NCBI GenBank assembly: GCA_004015825.1
Contig: SAYS01000007.1
Span: forward strand, 1-64,000
Reading direction: 5' to 3'
From: Halovenus amylolytica
Lineage (GTDB): Archaea > Halobacteriota > Halobacteria > Halobacteriales > Haloarculaceae
Length of the DNA stretch: 64,000 nucleotides
How positions within the stretch are numbered: the stretch's first letter is position 1; each line of letters begins with the position of its first letter. Positions 55,101-63,498 of this stretch are shown here, one piece after another. A program made the translations under genes and the position numbers. The notes beneath the pieces are model-generated. The model was not told the origin of the DNA, did not search any database, and saw only the letters and a list, made by a program, of their open reading frames with translations.

Positions 55101-56554
55101 TCGGTCTGTGAGTCAGTATTCGTTGCGGCTTTTCTTGTTGTATTCCGAGCTGAGATAATGCCAAAAGACAGTAACAGGTAATTCAGTTGCTCGATCTTCA
55201 GTTCGTTAGCTTGGGTCAGCCGAAGCTCGTTTTCTCGTATCTCTGCCTCCAGGGAAAGAAACGTCGACACGAACGCTTTTTTTATATGCTTCTCCGCATT
55301 CAGAACCCAGTCCGGTAACTCCACCGACCGGCCCTTGCCTGAATCGATACCGAGCAGCTCACTCAAAAACTGTGCGAACGCCGTATTGTTGATCACGTAA
55401 TCGATATCGCTTTTTTGCTCGAACGGAACATCGAATATTTTCTCGAAATCTGTCAAAACCGTATCGAGCAATTCCGTGCGGAGCGACTGCGAAATACTGA
55501 CTCTCGCGTTTGAACCATACTCTCCAATAAACCCTTCCGCAAGAATGAATGCCGCTATGCGAGCGATTGCGGGCGTCATCGTCTCCTCGTATGTGAACCG
55601 CGAAACGTTGCCCCCGTTGGTTTTGACGACTACTTCATTTACCCTCGGTACCTCGAGTTTGGATTCGAGAACAGCGAGAAACTCCTGTTCACAGTGCGTG
55701 GATTCACCTGTGCAAAGTTTGTACACCGTTGCTGTTCCGATGCCAGTTTTCGCTGCGATCTCGTGGAACGTTTTTCCAGTAAGCGCAATAGCCTCTCTCC
55801 GCTGTGTCTCCGTCAGATCGGACAGTCCTGATGCGGCGGCGAGTTCGTCTTGGAGTTCTTGTCCGTCTTTTTTTGTGAGAACTATCGGGTGTCGCTCGCG
55901 TAATTTTTCAATCGCTGACTCGACATCTAATATGATTTCTCTTTCCGGTAGGGTAATTTGATTTGGTATTCCAACCTTGTCACCCGGTTCGATGTTATCA
56001 CTTGGCCGCCACTCGGTTCCATCACTCGTTTCGACTAAAAGTGGATGGTCTGGCGTTACCTCTGCCATCCGTCCGTATTCCGTCTTTATCTGATTCAACC
56101 GCCCTTTGTATGGCTCCGTGTACACCATCGCATCCTGCTTGGTGACTGTTCCCTCTTTCTCGTCCAAAGAATATGCCGTAAAATTGCTATTGTACAGTGT
56201 TCCATCGTCAACGTCAGATAACTTTTCGCCACTTTGTTTGCGAATATTCTGCGCACGCTTGACCGACGCATTGCCGTCTTCTTCGACGAGTATTGGTGTA
56301 TCTGGTCGGACACACTTCCCCGATCCGGTCGGTGAGCAGACGAGCGTGTTCGTCCCGTCCTGGATCAGTGGGATGGCTTCTTTTTGAGGTGGGGTGAAGA
56401 AACCCTCGTTCTGAGGGACGAACTCGCCGAACTGCTCGATCCACCACTCCTGGACGACCGGTTCCAGTCGCTGCAGGACCTCCTCATCGTCGATGGAGAC
56501 ACCGGCGGGATCGAAGGGTAACTGTTCGGCAGCGAGTTGATCGAGGACACCCAT
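52106..56554 (-). CDS. Lhr-type ATP-dependent helicase containing an intein
   Basis: A 1482-codon precursor: about 917 residues of an Lhr-like SF2 helicase plus a 565-residue intein. Motif I SPTGSGK is interrupted after its Lys, and the DEVH-class motif reads VDEIHS. Motif VI appears as LLQRVGRAGHQ. The large C-terminal region (winged helix and Lhr core) is complete. Lhr proteins unwind DNA and RNA-DNA hybrids in repair. Splicing is needed to restore motif I. The start ATG at 56554 begins MGVLDQLAAEQLPFDP. There is no sign of frameshift. Confidence 0.92.
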   Translation of the reverse strand: MGVLDQLAAEQLPFDPAGVSIDDEEVLQRLEPVVQEWWIEQFGEFVPQNEGFFTPPQKEAIPLIQDGTNTLVCSPTGSGKCVRPDTPILVEEDGNASVKRAQNIRKQSGEKLSDVDDGTLYNSNFTAYSLDEKEGTVTKQDAMVYTEPYKGRLNQIKTEYGRMAEVTPDHPLLVETSDGTEWRPSDNIEPGDKVGIPNQITLPEREIILDVESAIEKLRERHPIVLTKKDGQELQDELAAASGLSDLTETQRREAIALTGKTFHEIAAKTGIGTATVYKLCTGESTHCEQEFLAVLESKLEVPRVNEVVVKTNGGNVSRFTYEETMTPAIARIAAFILAEGFIGEYGSNARVSISQSLRTELLDTVLTDFEKIFDVPFEQKSDIDYVINNTAFAQFLSELLGIDSGKGRSVELPDWVLNAEKHIKKAFVSTFLSLEAEIRENELRLTQANELKIEQLNYLLLSFGIISARNTTRKAATNTDSQTERQYYEITVRQKKNLETLISVFSVRHPNLSVMESYVENGGGGGNYVGKYAFDYKDIRALSEYYDSDAEFNDRVGNIYEVVRRSGYITDRALSKLSEELDQLPAGGPAADIREKIHRIQSQEIVWLTVEEINSVEYDGEIIDLSVPETQNYIGGRGGLFMHNTLSSFTSIINELFRRDRAEGLENSVYCLYISPLKSLANDIHRNLEVPLDGITEKLDDRGEDVEIRHAIRHGDTSDSDRQAMLGETPHILNTTPETLAILLNSPKFREKLRTVEYVIVDEIHSLAENKRGTHLSVSLERLEALANESPTRIGCSATVEPLETMAEFLVGCDGCSDDDELPEPREYEIVDTRFVREFDMQLTCPTDDLINTPSGLVNDRFYTELNDLIEEHTNTLVFTNTRSGAERVLHNLRERFDGYDESNSGCHHGSLSKDRRQEIEEALKAGELDFVTTSTSLELGIDMPELDLVVQVGSPKSVASLLQRVGRAGHQLGETVTGRVFALDRDELVECAVMLKKAEDGFVDRVFIPENAQDVATQHVYGMAINGPRPEAEIRQILTSAYPYRNYGDEAFEQLMRYLTADYEGMEDKNVYAKIWRDRNDPPDGEHHYEDFDVGAELIGKRGRLARVIYMTNIGTIPDSFSCDVFTRSSDDWVGQLDEGYLDTLEKGDVFVLGGDRFEYQYRRGSKVYVDRTSARPTVPSWFSERLPLSYDLAREILDFHRELLARLTKDGKSAVRVWLREFPLDENSVRAITRMFDEQCRYTGPESVSTDRRLVIEEELDHDEYERHYYVHSNYGRRFNDGFSRLLAYRCAQEANANVKLAVADHGFTLSLPLNRKVDLTGILEDIDPEDARDDLRASLDGTDLLQRYFRINATRSLMILKRYKGYEKSASEQQVSSEMLLGFAEDLDDFAVIEETYREILEDKLNITGIETVLAGIRDGEIEVSTVHVDSPSPKSFGLATLMASDVVLAEDESQVLQEFHQRVLDEIEGSGESTAGD
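54620..56314 (-). other. Intein in Lhr helicase motif I
   Basis: A 565-residue intein from Cys81 (CVRPDTPILVEEDG) to Asn645 (FMHN), followed by Thr as the first C-extein residue. Block B is VTPDHPLL, and block F/G is EYDGEIIDLSVPETQNYI then FMHN. One clear LAGLIDADG-type motif (IAAFILAEGF) and a degenerate second (FVSTFLSLEAEI) suggest a partly decayed homing endonuclease. A helix-turn-helix-like GKTFHEIAAKTGIGTATVYK lies between. DNA is more AT-rich than the host gene. Confidence 0.92.
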
Positions 56555-56700
56555 CAGTCTTGGTTGAGAGAAGGGCTGTACGGACTTGTGGGTTTTGAGT
56601 GGTGTGCTGGGAGAGAGGGGATTTAGACGATTCTGAAGCTATCCGATGAGAGAACCGAATTAAAAAGCGTTAGAGACAACAAGAAAGCGACCGGCCCCTT

Positions 56701-56815
56701 TCATAGTGTTTGTTGCGAGTCTTTACCGCGACGGTCCAACAAGATATCGGTCACACGGTGTGAAACACCGATATCTGTGACGTGGTCACAAAAATTACCG
56801 CAACAAACACTATCA
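56701..56815 (-). mobile_element. T-family miniature element, copy C (reverse orientation)
   Basis: Ends TAGTGTTTGTTGCG (56704-56717) and CGCAACAAACACTA (56799-56812) are perfect inverted repeats; TCA stands outside each end, the complement of the TGA seen in the other copies. Read on the minus strand it matches copy D almost throughout. It lies at CCCCTT-TCA-GACCC; the sister site in copy 1 is uninterrupted (CCCCCTTTCAGTCCC). An inner ATATCGGT/ACCGATAT pair gives a second stem. Confidence 0.8.
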
Positions 56816-56920
56816 GACCCATCCCCGCAGCTTGGCCGGCCAGCCGATATGGGTGGGACCGAAAGGGGCGAGGCTCTGAACGAAGGCGGGTGATGTAAGC
56901 ACCGCAACGACCAGAGGGAG

Positions 56921-57035
56921 TGATAGTGTTTGTTGCGGTAATTTTCGTGACCACGTTACAAATATCGGTGTTTCACGCCATGTAACCGATGTCTTGTTAC
57001 ACTACGGCGGTAAAGACTCGCAACAAACATTATGA
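56921..57035 (+). mobile_element. T-family miniature element, copy D
   Basis: Ends TAGTGTTTGTTGCG (56924-56937) and CGCAACAAACATTA (57019-57032; one mismatch), with TGA directly outside both. It splits GAGGGAG-TGA-GGAGCGCAACGAG, and copy 2 of the R repeat still has the unoccupied form GGGTGAGGAGCGCAACGAG, a clear pre-insertion site. Confidence 0.82.
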
Positions 57036-57111
57036 GGAGCGCAACGAGCCCCCCGAGTTCAGAGCCTCGGGGCTTTCTGGCTGTTCGAAAATTCTACCCC
57101 ACCATCCCGAA

Positions 57112-58296
57112 CTACCTCTCACGCAGATACTGTCGACCGAGCAATCCGACACTGATCGACAGCGAGCCCACGAGCACCCAGAACGCAGTCTGAAAATCAG
57201 CAATCTCGGCGATCACACCGACGATTCCCGGACCGAGTGCGTTCGCGGTGAGAAAGACCGCTCGCGCCGCCCCGATGTCGCTACCCATCGCACCATCAGG
57301 TGCGGTATCCATCACGACCGTATCTGCGATCGGAAACTGCGTCTTGTAGCCAACCGCGGTCAGCACCGTCCCGACAGCAACGACAGGGAGCGCCGGCGCA
57401 ACGAGAATCAGGGCTAGCCCGAACATTGCGAGGACCAGCCCGGCGGCACCGACGAGCAGTCGGGGGAACCGGTCGCTCACCTCCCCAGCAACCGGTTTCG
57501 TCAGCGCCCCGGTCCCGAAAAGCAACGCAAAGCCCGCCCCACCGATCGCTTCCGAAAATCCACCAGCCACCAGCAGCGTCGGGAAGAAGTTCGTCAGCCC
57601 ACCGACGAAGAAATAAAAGACAGAGAAGGCCACGAGCGTCTCCCGCTGTGCTCTGGTCGCGACGAGTCGCCCGGCAGTCTCACCGGGCGAGAGTCGAACG
57701 CGGGAGAGTTCGTAGGACTCCCGGTTCCAGAGAATGTAGAGCACAGTCACCGCGGCAAGTACGACGACAACTGGAACAAACGCGGCCCGCCAGGTCGTCG
57801 TCGCGAGGACGAGCACCGCCAATCCAGCAGCAATCAGACCACCAACGTCGGTTCCAGCCGAGTAGATCCCCAGCGCCCGACCACGGCGAGCCGTGAACAG
57901 ATCACCGAGCAACGCCCGCGACGGGCTGGCGTACAGCCCTTTCCCGATCCCCAGTACCACCACAGCCACGACGAAGAGCAGTTGTGTGACAGCGAACCCG
58001 ACCGCGACGAAGCCAGCGAGCAGAATAATAAATCCGGGCAGGATGAGCGTCGCTCGCGAGAGTGAATCCGAGTAGGTTCCACTGGGATACTGCGTGACCG
58101 CGTAGATGAGTCCGAAGGCAGTCAGCGCCGCGCCGATACCAGCCGGCGAGAAGGCGAGTGTCTCCGTGATCCGCGGCAGGAGCGGCGGGAGCAGGAAGCG
58201 CCCACACTGCAGCGTCCCCCAGCCGAGCGCCAGGACGACGAGCATCCGGCCCTCGTAGGACAGCGACAGCAAGCGACTGATTCGACGTATACTCAC
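57112..58296 (-). CDS. Major facilitator superfamily transporter
   Basis: A 394-residue protein with about twelve transmembrane helices. The MFS loop 2-3 motif appears as YSDSLSRATLILPGF, and its second-half counterpart as VSDRFPRLLVGAAGL. Drug efflux or sugar/organic acid transport is possible; substrate unknown. I place the start at the GTG at 58296 (VSIRRISRLLSLSYEGRM), since the further upstream ORF runs into the prs end with poor coding character. Confidence 0.8.
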   Translation of the reverse strand: MSIRRISRLLSLSYEGRMLVVLALGWGTLQCGRFLLPPLLPRITETLAFSPAGIGAALTAFGLIYAVTQYPSGTYSDSLSRATLILPGFIILLAGFVAVGFAVTQLLFVVAVVVLGIGKGLYASPSRALLGDLFTARRGRALGIYSAGTDVGGLIAAGLAVLVLATTTWRAAFVPVVVVLAAVTVLYILWNRESYELSRVRLSPGETAGRLVATRAQRETLVAFSVFYFFVGGLTNFFPTLLVAGGFSEAIGGAGFALLFGTGALTKPVAGEVSDRFPRLLVGAAGLVLAMFGLALILVAPALPVVAVGTVLTAVGYKTQFPIADTVVMDTAPDGAMGSDIGAARAVFLTANALGPGIVGVIAEIADFQTAFWVLVGSLSISVGLLGRQYLRER

Positions 58297-58357
58297 AGCC
58301 CGGTCTAGCAAATCGGCGGATTTGACCCTTCCCAAATCGGGCGCGTTCGACAGCCAG

Positions 58358-59200
58358 TCACAGCGCGTCGGCGATAGCCGGCGCAACGCTGACGGTACTT
58401 ACCGGGCGTTCGATGGTGTCAGTGCCGTAGATCGTTTCGACACCAGCCCGCGAGAGTTTCAGGTGGGCGTTCTGGACGAGCAGCGGGTGCACACAGGTGA
58501 CGAAGATCCGAGCAGCGCCACGGTCGGCAAGCACGGCCACCGACTCGCTCATCGTCGATCCGGTCGCGACGATGTCGTCGACGAGCACGACGTCCCGACC
58601 CTCGACAGCGGCCTCACTGGGTTCGATCGAGACATCGCTCCCGGAGTGGCGCGTCTTCTCGAAGTGATCGGTCTCACCCGTGCTGTACGCATCCCTGACC
58701 GTCTCCGCGAGATCGATCGCACCCGCATCGGGAGAGAGAAAGAGTGGGTCGACGAGTTCGGGCAGTGGCTCGGCGAGCACTCCCCCAGCGTCGACAGATT
58801 CTGTGGGCACGTCGAAGAAGTCACAGACGGCCGTTTCGTGTGGGTTCACAGTCACAACCCTGTCTGTTCCGGTGGAAATTGCTCGCGCCATCGCGCGTGC
58901 AGACACTGGATCACCGGCCTCGAAGGCCCGATCCTGGCGGGCATAACCCATATACGGAAGCACGGTTGTTATCTCTTCACACCCGACCTCCCGGAGGGCG
59001 TCCTGCAACTGGAGTAACTGCACCCAATCTCCATCCGAAACGGTGGATGCGACGACAGTCGCCCGGTCGCCGACCGCCCCCACCTGGACTTTCTGTTCGC
59101 CGTCCGGGAACCGTTCGTAGGATACCGGCGCGAGTTCCCGGCCCGTCTCGGCTGCGAGTGTGACCGAGAGCGACTGGGTCGCAGAGCTTGAGACAATCAT
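58358..59200 (-). CDS. prs: Ribose-phosphate pyrophosphokinase (PRPP synthetase)
   Basis: A 280-residue archaeal short form of PRPP synthetase, which makes phosphoribosyl pyrophosphate from ribose-5-phosphate and ATP for nucleotide and histidine synthesis. The PRPP-binding loop reads VVLVDDIVATGSTM near residue 208, and the ATP region is YMGYARQDRAF. The start at 59200 (MIVSSSATQSL) drops 26 residues of upstream ORF. It follows the beta-propeller gene (stop at 59275) and may be co-transcribed with it. Confidence 0.92.
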   Translation of the reverse strand: MIVSSSATQSLSVTLAAETGRELAPVSYERFPDGEQKVQVGAVGDRATVVASTVSDGDWVQLLQLQDALREVGCEEITTVLPYMGYARQDRAFEAGDPVSARAMARAISTGTDRVVTVNPHETAVCDFFDVPTESVDAGGVLAEPLPELVDPLFLSPDAGAIDLAETVRDAYSTGETDHFEKTRHSGSDVSIEPSEAAVEGRDVVLVDDIVATGSTMSESVAVLADRGAARIFVTCVHPLLVQNAHLKLSRAGVETIYGTDTIERPVSTVSVAPAIADAL

Positions 59201-59274
59201 ATCCGACCACTCGCCACCCGCGGTAAACGGCTTTTCGGTTCTCACCGGTCGGCCGTCGTACTCCCGGCCGGATC

Positions 59275-60126
59275 TCACTGATCGGGCGACGCGGCCCCGG
59301 TCGGCCCACGTAACCCGAGCGCCTGTGATCGCCAGCCGCCGTGGCCGTCCGTACTCGTTTCCGGATCGGCTGCGACCGAAATGCTGCCAGCAGCGTCGAT
59401 GACCGACAGCGTTCCGACGTACGCAAGCAGTGTGGGTTGACTGTCTGTCGGCCCGTCGAGTTCCTGCCAGTCACCATCGACACGCTCGAACAGTGCACCG
59501 TCGATCACGGCGTGAGCACTGTCTGCATCCGAAACGACCGCCGTCGCCGTCCCGTCGTGCGCGGATACCCATTCGCCGTCCTCATGATAGTAGAGTCCCG
59601 ACGCCGTCGCAGCGAGGGGTCCAGCCCGTGAGACATCGTGAACATCGTCCAGCCCGAGCAATTCGAGCGAGGTACCCACGCGATACACTCCACCCTCGGC
59701 GGCAAGCAGATCACCGTCGAACCGGCGTGGCCCGGTCACTTCGCTGATCGTCTCCCACGCCGTGGACTCGGCCGGAGTGTTCCCCTCGGTCAGCAAGTCT
59801 CGATCGAAACGGGCGACTGTTCCGTTCGGACTGGCTGCGTACAGCCAGTCGTCGTCGATGCCAACCGCAACGGCGGGGCCAAACTCCAGAGAATCGAGGC
59901 CGTCACCGGTATCGACGAGAACCGACTCGTCGGTTCCCACGAGCAGTGTTTCGGCATCTGCCGCGACATCCGTCGCGGGACAGCGCTCGATCAGGGAGAA
60001 CTCCCCGACCTGAGCAGCGGCCACCGCAATCCGTGTGACGCCGAGTTCGCTCGCCACGAACAGCGTCCGTTCCTCGCGTCTGTCGCCGAACAGTTGGCGT
60101 TCCTCGCTGGCGTTGTCTCCTGACAT
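59275..60126 (-). CDS. HVO_0234-type beta-propeller protein
   Basis: A 283-residue acidic protein with repeated strands of about 40 residues (for example LLVGTDESVLVDTGDGL, DWLYAASPNGTVARFD and GGVYRVGTSLELLGLD), the pattern of a six- or seven-bladed beta propeller. It fits the haloarchaeal HVO_0234 family. No catalytic residues are evident. Starts two bases after the stop of hemL, so it is in the hemL transcript. Confidence 0.7.
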   Translation of the reverse strand: MSGDNASEERQLFGDRREERTLFVASELGVTRIAVAAAQVGEFSLIERCPATDVAADAETLLVGTDESVLVDTGDGLDSLEFGPAVAVGIDDDWLYAASPNGTVARFDRDLLTEGNTPAESTAWETISEVTGPRRFDGDLLAAEGGVYRVGTSLELLGLDDVHDVSRAGPLAATASGLYYHEDGEWVSAHDGTATAVVSDADSAHAVIDGALFERVDGDWQELDGPTDSQPTLLAYVGTLSVIDAAGSISVAADPETSTDGHGGWRSQALGLRGPTGAASPDQ

Positions 60127-60128
60127 GG

Positions 60129-61466
60129 TTACAGCGCGGTCTTGTACGCCTCCAGTGCGTCCTCGATATCGGCCTCCGTGTGGGCATCGCAGACGAACTG
60201 TGACTCGAACTGGTTCGGCGTGAGGAAGATCCCTTGCTCTTTCATCGCCGGCCAGAACAGCCGCTCCCAGCGCTCCGTCTCGGCCTGTTTCACGTCCATC
60301 CCGTTTTTCGGACAGGACTCGAACCGCGAGCAGTCGGGGTTCTGCCGACAGCCCGCCTCGCAGTGGGTGTCGCCCGCACCGGGTCCGTCACGGGTGAAGA
60401 TGATCTTGAACATGCTGTCAGTACCGACGACGGTGTAGTTGGGAGCCTGGTCGGCGACGATATCAGTCAGTCCCTCGCGGAGCTGTTCTCCCAGCCCGTT
60501 GACGTGGTCGTAGACGTCGTTTTCGGCGGCGTACCGGAGTGTCTCCAGCCCGGCCGCCATCGTGACCGGATGCCCCGAGAACGTGCCCGACTGGAACACC
60601 TCGCCGGCGGGGGTAAACTCCTCGATGATCTCCGCGCGGCCGCCGATCGCACCGACCGGGAACCCCCCACCGACGATCTTGCCGAAGGTGGTCACGTCGG
60701 GTGTGACGCCGAATTTTCCCTGGGCACACTGGAGCCCGCCGACCCGGAAGCCAGTGATCACCTCGTCGAATATCAGCAAGGCACCGTGGTCTTCCGTCAG
60801 CTCTCGCAGCGTCTCGTGGTAGCCCTCGACCGGGTGGACGATGCCGTAGTTGCCCAGGATCGGCTCGGTCAGGACGGCAGCGATCTCGTCGCCGTGAGCC
60901 TCGAACACCTCGTGGATCGCTTCCTCGTCGTTGAACGGCACAGTAATGGTATGTTCGGCAAACGAGTCGGGGATACCGGGGCTGGAGGGGTGGGTGTTGG
61001 TTCCAGAGCCCTCGACGAGCGTCGACTCCTGGGCGCCGTGGTAGCCACCCTCCATGATGACGATCTTGTCGCGACCGGTGTAGCCACGGGCGAGTCTGAC
61101 CGCCGAGACGGTCGCCTCGGTTCCCGAGTTGACGAAGCGGATCATCTCGACACTCGGGACGTGGCGGGCGACGAACTCGGCGAGTTCGACCTCGACCTCG
61201 GTCGGTGCGCCGTACATCGGCCCCTCACTCGCCCGTCGCTGGACCGCCGCCTGGACTGGTTCGGGGAGGTCGTGACCGAGCAGAAGTGGGCCATAGCCCA
61301 TCACGAAATCAGTGTACTTGTTGCCGTCACTGTCGATGACGTCGCCGCCGTCACCGCGCTCGACGAAGAAGGGATAGGGCTGGATCGCACGCACGGAGGA
61401 GTTGACGCCGCCGGGCATGACCGAAAGCGCTCTGTCGTACAACGACCGCGACTGCTCGTGAGTCAT
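60129..61466 (-). CDS. hemL: Glutamate-1-semialdehyde 2,1-aminomutase
   Basis: A 445-residue PLP enzyme converting glutamate-1-semialdehyde to 5-aminolevulinate, the first committed tetrapyrrole step in the C5 route. The PLP lysine lies in [19 protein letters not shown] Cys-rich insert near residues 370-400 ([17 protein letters not shown]) is typical of haloarchaeal members and may bind a metal. Other hem genes are not in the window. Complete, good family length. Confidence 0.94.
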   Translation of the reverse strand: MTHEQSRSLYDRALSVMPGGVNSSVRAIQPYPFFVERGDGGDVIDSDGNKYTDFVMGYGPLLLGHDLPEPVQAAVQRRASEGPMYGAPTEVEVELAEFVARHVPSVEMIRFVNSGTEATVSAVRLARGYTGRDKIVIMEGGYHGAQESTLVEGSGTNTHPSSPGIPDSFAEHTITVPFNDEEAIHEVFEAHGDEIAAVLTEPILGNYGIVHPVEGYHETLRELTEDHGALLIFDEVITGFRVGGLQCAQGKFGVTPDVTTFGKIVGGGFPVGAIGGRAEIIEEFTPAGEVFQSGTFSGHPVTMAAGLETLRYAAENDVYDHVNGLGEQLREGLTDIVADQAPNYTVVGTDSMFKIIFTRDGPGAGDTHCEAGCRQNPDCSRFESCPKNGMDVKQAETERWERLFWPAMKEQGIFLTPNQFESQFVCDAHTEADIEDALEAYKTAL

Positions 61467-61526
61467 ATCGGCCCCTTTGGTGGCCGCCGGAAAGAAGCTA
61501 ACGCGTCGGGCTGTCCGTGGGGAATG

Positions 61527-61688
61527 TCAGAGGATCGTCTCGCAGGACGGACAGACGTAGAGTTCGTCATCTGCACCCTTGTTCGCGCCCATCGGAACGA
61601 TTCGCCCGCTGTCGACTTCCAGCTTTTCGATGTCGTCGTCACTGATCCGAGTGCCACAGTGTGGACACTTCGCGCTGTCGACTGTCAT
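61527..61688 (-). CDS. Small zinc-ribbon protein
   Basis: A 53-residue protein with CPHCG near residue 7 and CPSC near the end, one zinc site. The start at 61688 (MTVDSAKCPHCG) is chosen because upstream codons include hydrophobic shadow sequence. It sits between hemL and the ammonium transporter. Function unknown. Confidence 0.65.
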   Translation of the reverse strand: MTVDSAKCPHCGTRISDDDIEKLEVDSGRIVPMGANKGADDELYVCPSCETIL

Positions 61689-61782
61689 ACCGACTCCTAC
61701 GGTAACCAGCATAAAAATAGATGGCACTATCGGAGAGTGGGTCGAAAAATAGCCCGCAGAAAAACAGCGCCGTGCGCGGCGA

Positions 61783-63498
61783 TCAGACTGCTTCGGTGCC
61801 GCGTTTGCCAGTCCGGATCTGGAGTGCGTCCTCGATCGGCATCACGAAGATCTTGCCGTCACCTGGTTCGCCGGTGTTGGCAGCGTCCGCGATTGCCTCG
61901 ACGACGTCCTCGGTCGGAATATCCGCGACGACACATTCGATCTTGACTTTCTGGTGGAGGTCGACCGTGTACTCCTCACCGCGCCACTGGCCTTTCTTCG
62001 CTGGCTGTGAGCCGCGGCCGGAGACGTTGGTGACCGTCAGCGACGGTGCTTCGGCTTCCGCGAGTGACTGTTTGACCTCGCCGAGTTTGTCCGGGCGGAT
62101 GATCGCGGTGATCATCTCGATACCGCTACCCTCGCCGCCGTCCGTTCGAAGATCGTGCGTTTCGACACCGCCGTCGGTCGCAACGTTCGCGTCACCGAAC
62201 TCGGGGTAGGTCTCGACGCCGTGTTCGGAGATGTCCAGCCCTTCGCGTTCGTGGTCTTCCGTGACGCGTGCCCAGCCGACTGCTTTGAACGCAGCCCAGA
62301 TGAGGGCAGTCGAGGTGACCGTCCACAGCGTAATCATCAGCACACCGACGAACTGGCCGATGAACGCAGTTCCGATCGACGGGCCGAGATCAGCAGCGAC
62401 GAATGGGAACATGAGCGTCCCGATCACACCGGCACTGCCGTGGACGGGGAAGACCGCACAGACGTCGTCGATCTTGAACGTCTTCTGGACGAAATCGAAG
62501 ACGATCGGGAGCTGCGCACCGGTGACGAGACCGACGACGATTGCGCCCCACCACGTCGTCGTGTTCGGAATCGCCGTGATACCGACGAGGCCAGCGAGCA
62601 GCCCGTTCGCGACGTAGAGGGTGTCGACTTTCTGGTTTTGTACCAGCGAGACGAGTCCCGCACCGATCGCACCCATCGCCATCGCGAGCGTCGTCGTCAT
62701 CACGACTTGGCCGAGGACCTCGGTGTTCGCGGTGATACCGGAGTCGGCGATATTGATGCCGGATGCAGTACCGACGTTGAAGCCGTACCAGCCGAAGGCG
62801 AGCATCAGCGTACCGAGCACGGCGAAGGTCATCGAGTGACCGGGGACGACGTTGACAGAGCCGTCACTGTCGTATTTGTCCATCCGCGGACCCAGGATCC
62901 AGGCCGCGGTCAGCCCGGCGATCCCGCCGAGTCCGTGGACGATCATCCCGCCGGCGAAGTCGGCGAAGACGACGCCGTCACCGCCGTTGAGGCCGAGGAA
63001 GTCACCGGTGATGACCTGCACGATGCCACCGGCCTCCGTCCCCTGACCGGTCCAGGTCATCGCGAGCGTGACCGGGTAGATGACCGCTGCGAGCAGAAAC
63101 GTGTAGCCGACGTACGCACGAAGGCGTGCTCGACCAGCCACTGCCCCCGAGACGATCGTCGCGGCGGTCATCGCGAACACTGCTCCGTAGAACCAACCGA
63201 TGTACTGACCGAACGAGCCGCCGGTGTCGAGGAACGGTGCACCGGCCGAAAACGCGTTCCCGGCGGCGACGTTTGCGACTCCGACGCCGATCACGAAGAA
63301 GACGACGACGCCGACACTCCAGGTCAGCAGGTTTTTCGTCAGCTGGTTGGCGACGTTTTTCGACCGGACCTGACCCGACTCCAGCATCGCGAACCCTGCG
63401 TGCATGAAGAAGATCAGGAAGGATACCGTCAGTATCCACGTATCGTTTACTGCCGTTGCAACTTCCGTAATTTCGCTTTGTAGTAGGATCGAGTCCAT
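61783..63498 (-). CDS. amt: Ammonium transporter fused to a PII signalling domain
   Basis: A 571-residue fusion. Residues 1-430 form an 11-helix Amt/Rh transporter with the pore His of [15 protein letters not shown] and [12 protein letters not shown] linker of about 30 residues leads to a full PII/GlnB domain (461-571): [20 protein letters not shown]-loop [20 protein letters not shown] with the modification Tyr at 510, and a C-terminal [20 protein letters not shown]. In other organisms PII is a separate protein that plugs Amt under nitrogen excess. Here the plug is covalent. No separate glnK gene is adjacent. Confidence 0.94.
   Translation of the reverse strand: MDSILLQSEITEVATAVNDTWILTVSFLIFFMHAGFAMLESGQVRSKNVANQLTKNLLTWSVGVVVFFVIGVGVANVAAGNAFSAGAPFLDTGGSFGQYIGWFYGAVFAMTAATIVSGAVAGRARLRAYVGYTFLLAAVIYPVTLAMTWTGQGTEAGGIVQVITGDFLGLNGGDGVVFADFAGGMIVHGLGGIAGLTAAWILGPRMDKYDSDGSVNVVPGHSMTFAVLGTLMLAFGWYGFNVGTASGINIADSGITANTEVLGQVVMTTTLAMAMGAIGAGLVSLVQNQKVDTLYVANGLLAGLVGITAIPNTTTWWGAIVVGLVTGAQLPIVFDFVQKTFKIDDVCAVFPVHGSAGVIGTLMFPFVAADLGPSIGTAFIGQFVGVLMITLWTVTSTALIWAAFKAVGWARVTEDHEREGLDISEHGVETYPEFGDANVATDGGVETHDLRTDGGEGSGIEMITAIIRPDKLGEVKQSLAEAEAPSLTVTNVSGRGSQPAKKGQWRGEEYTVDLHQKVKIECVVADIPTEDVVEAIADAANTGEPGDGKIFVMPIEDALQIRTGKRGTEAV

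Larger units (their letters stand above)
56675..57085. repeat. R-family repeat, copy 4, carrying T-elements C and D
   Basis: A 411-bp unit with degraded left end GACAACAAGAAAGC (56675-56688) and right end GGGGCTTTCTGGCTGTT (57069-57085). It contains GGGTGGGACCGAAAGGGGC (the uninterrupted arm that is split by B in copy 2), GTAAGCACCGCAAC and the CCCCGAG-loop-CTCGGGG hairpin. Removing the two insertions leaves about 187 bases, equal to copy 2. It fills the 557-base gap between the Lhr and MFS genes; no ORF is supported. Confidence 0.75.

Noticed and set aside
54808..55961. ORFs on both strands inside the Lhr intein
   Set aside because: They overlap continuous intein coding with identifiable splicing blocks, so they are shadows.
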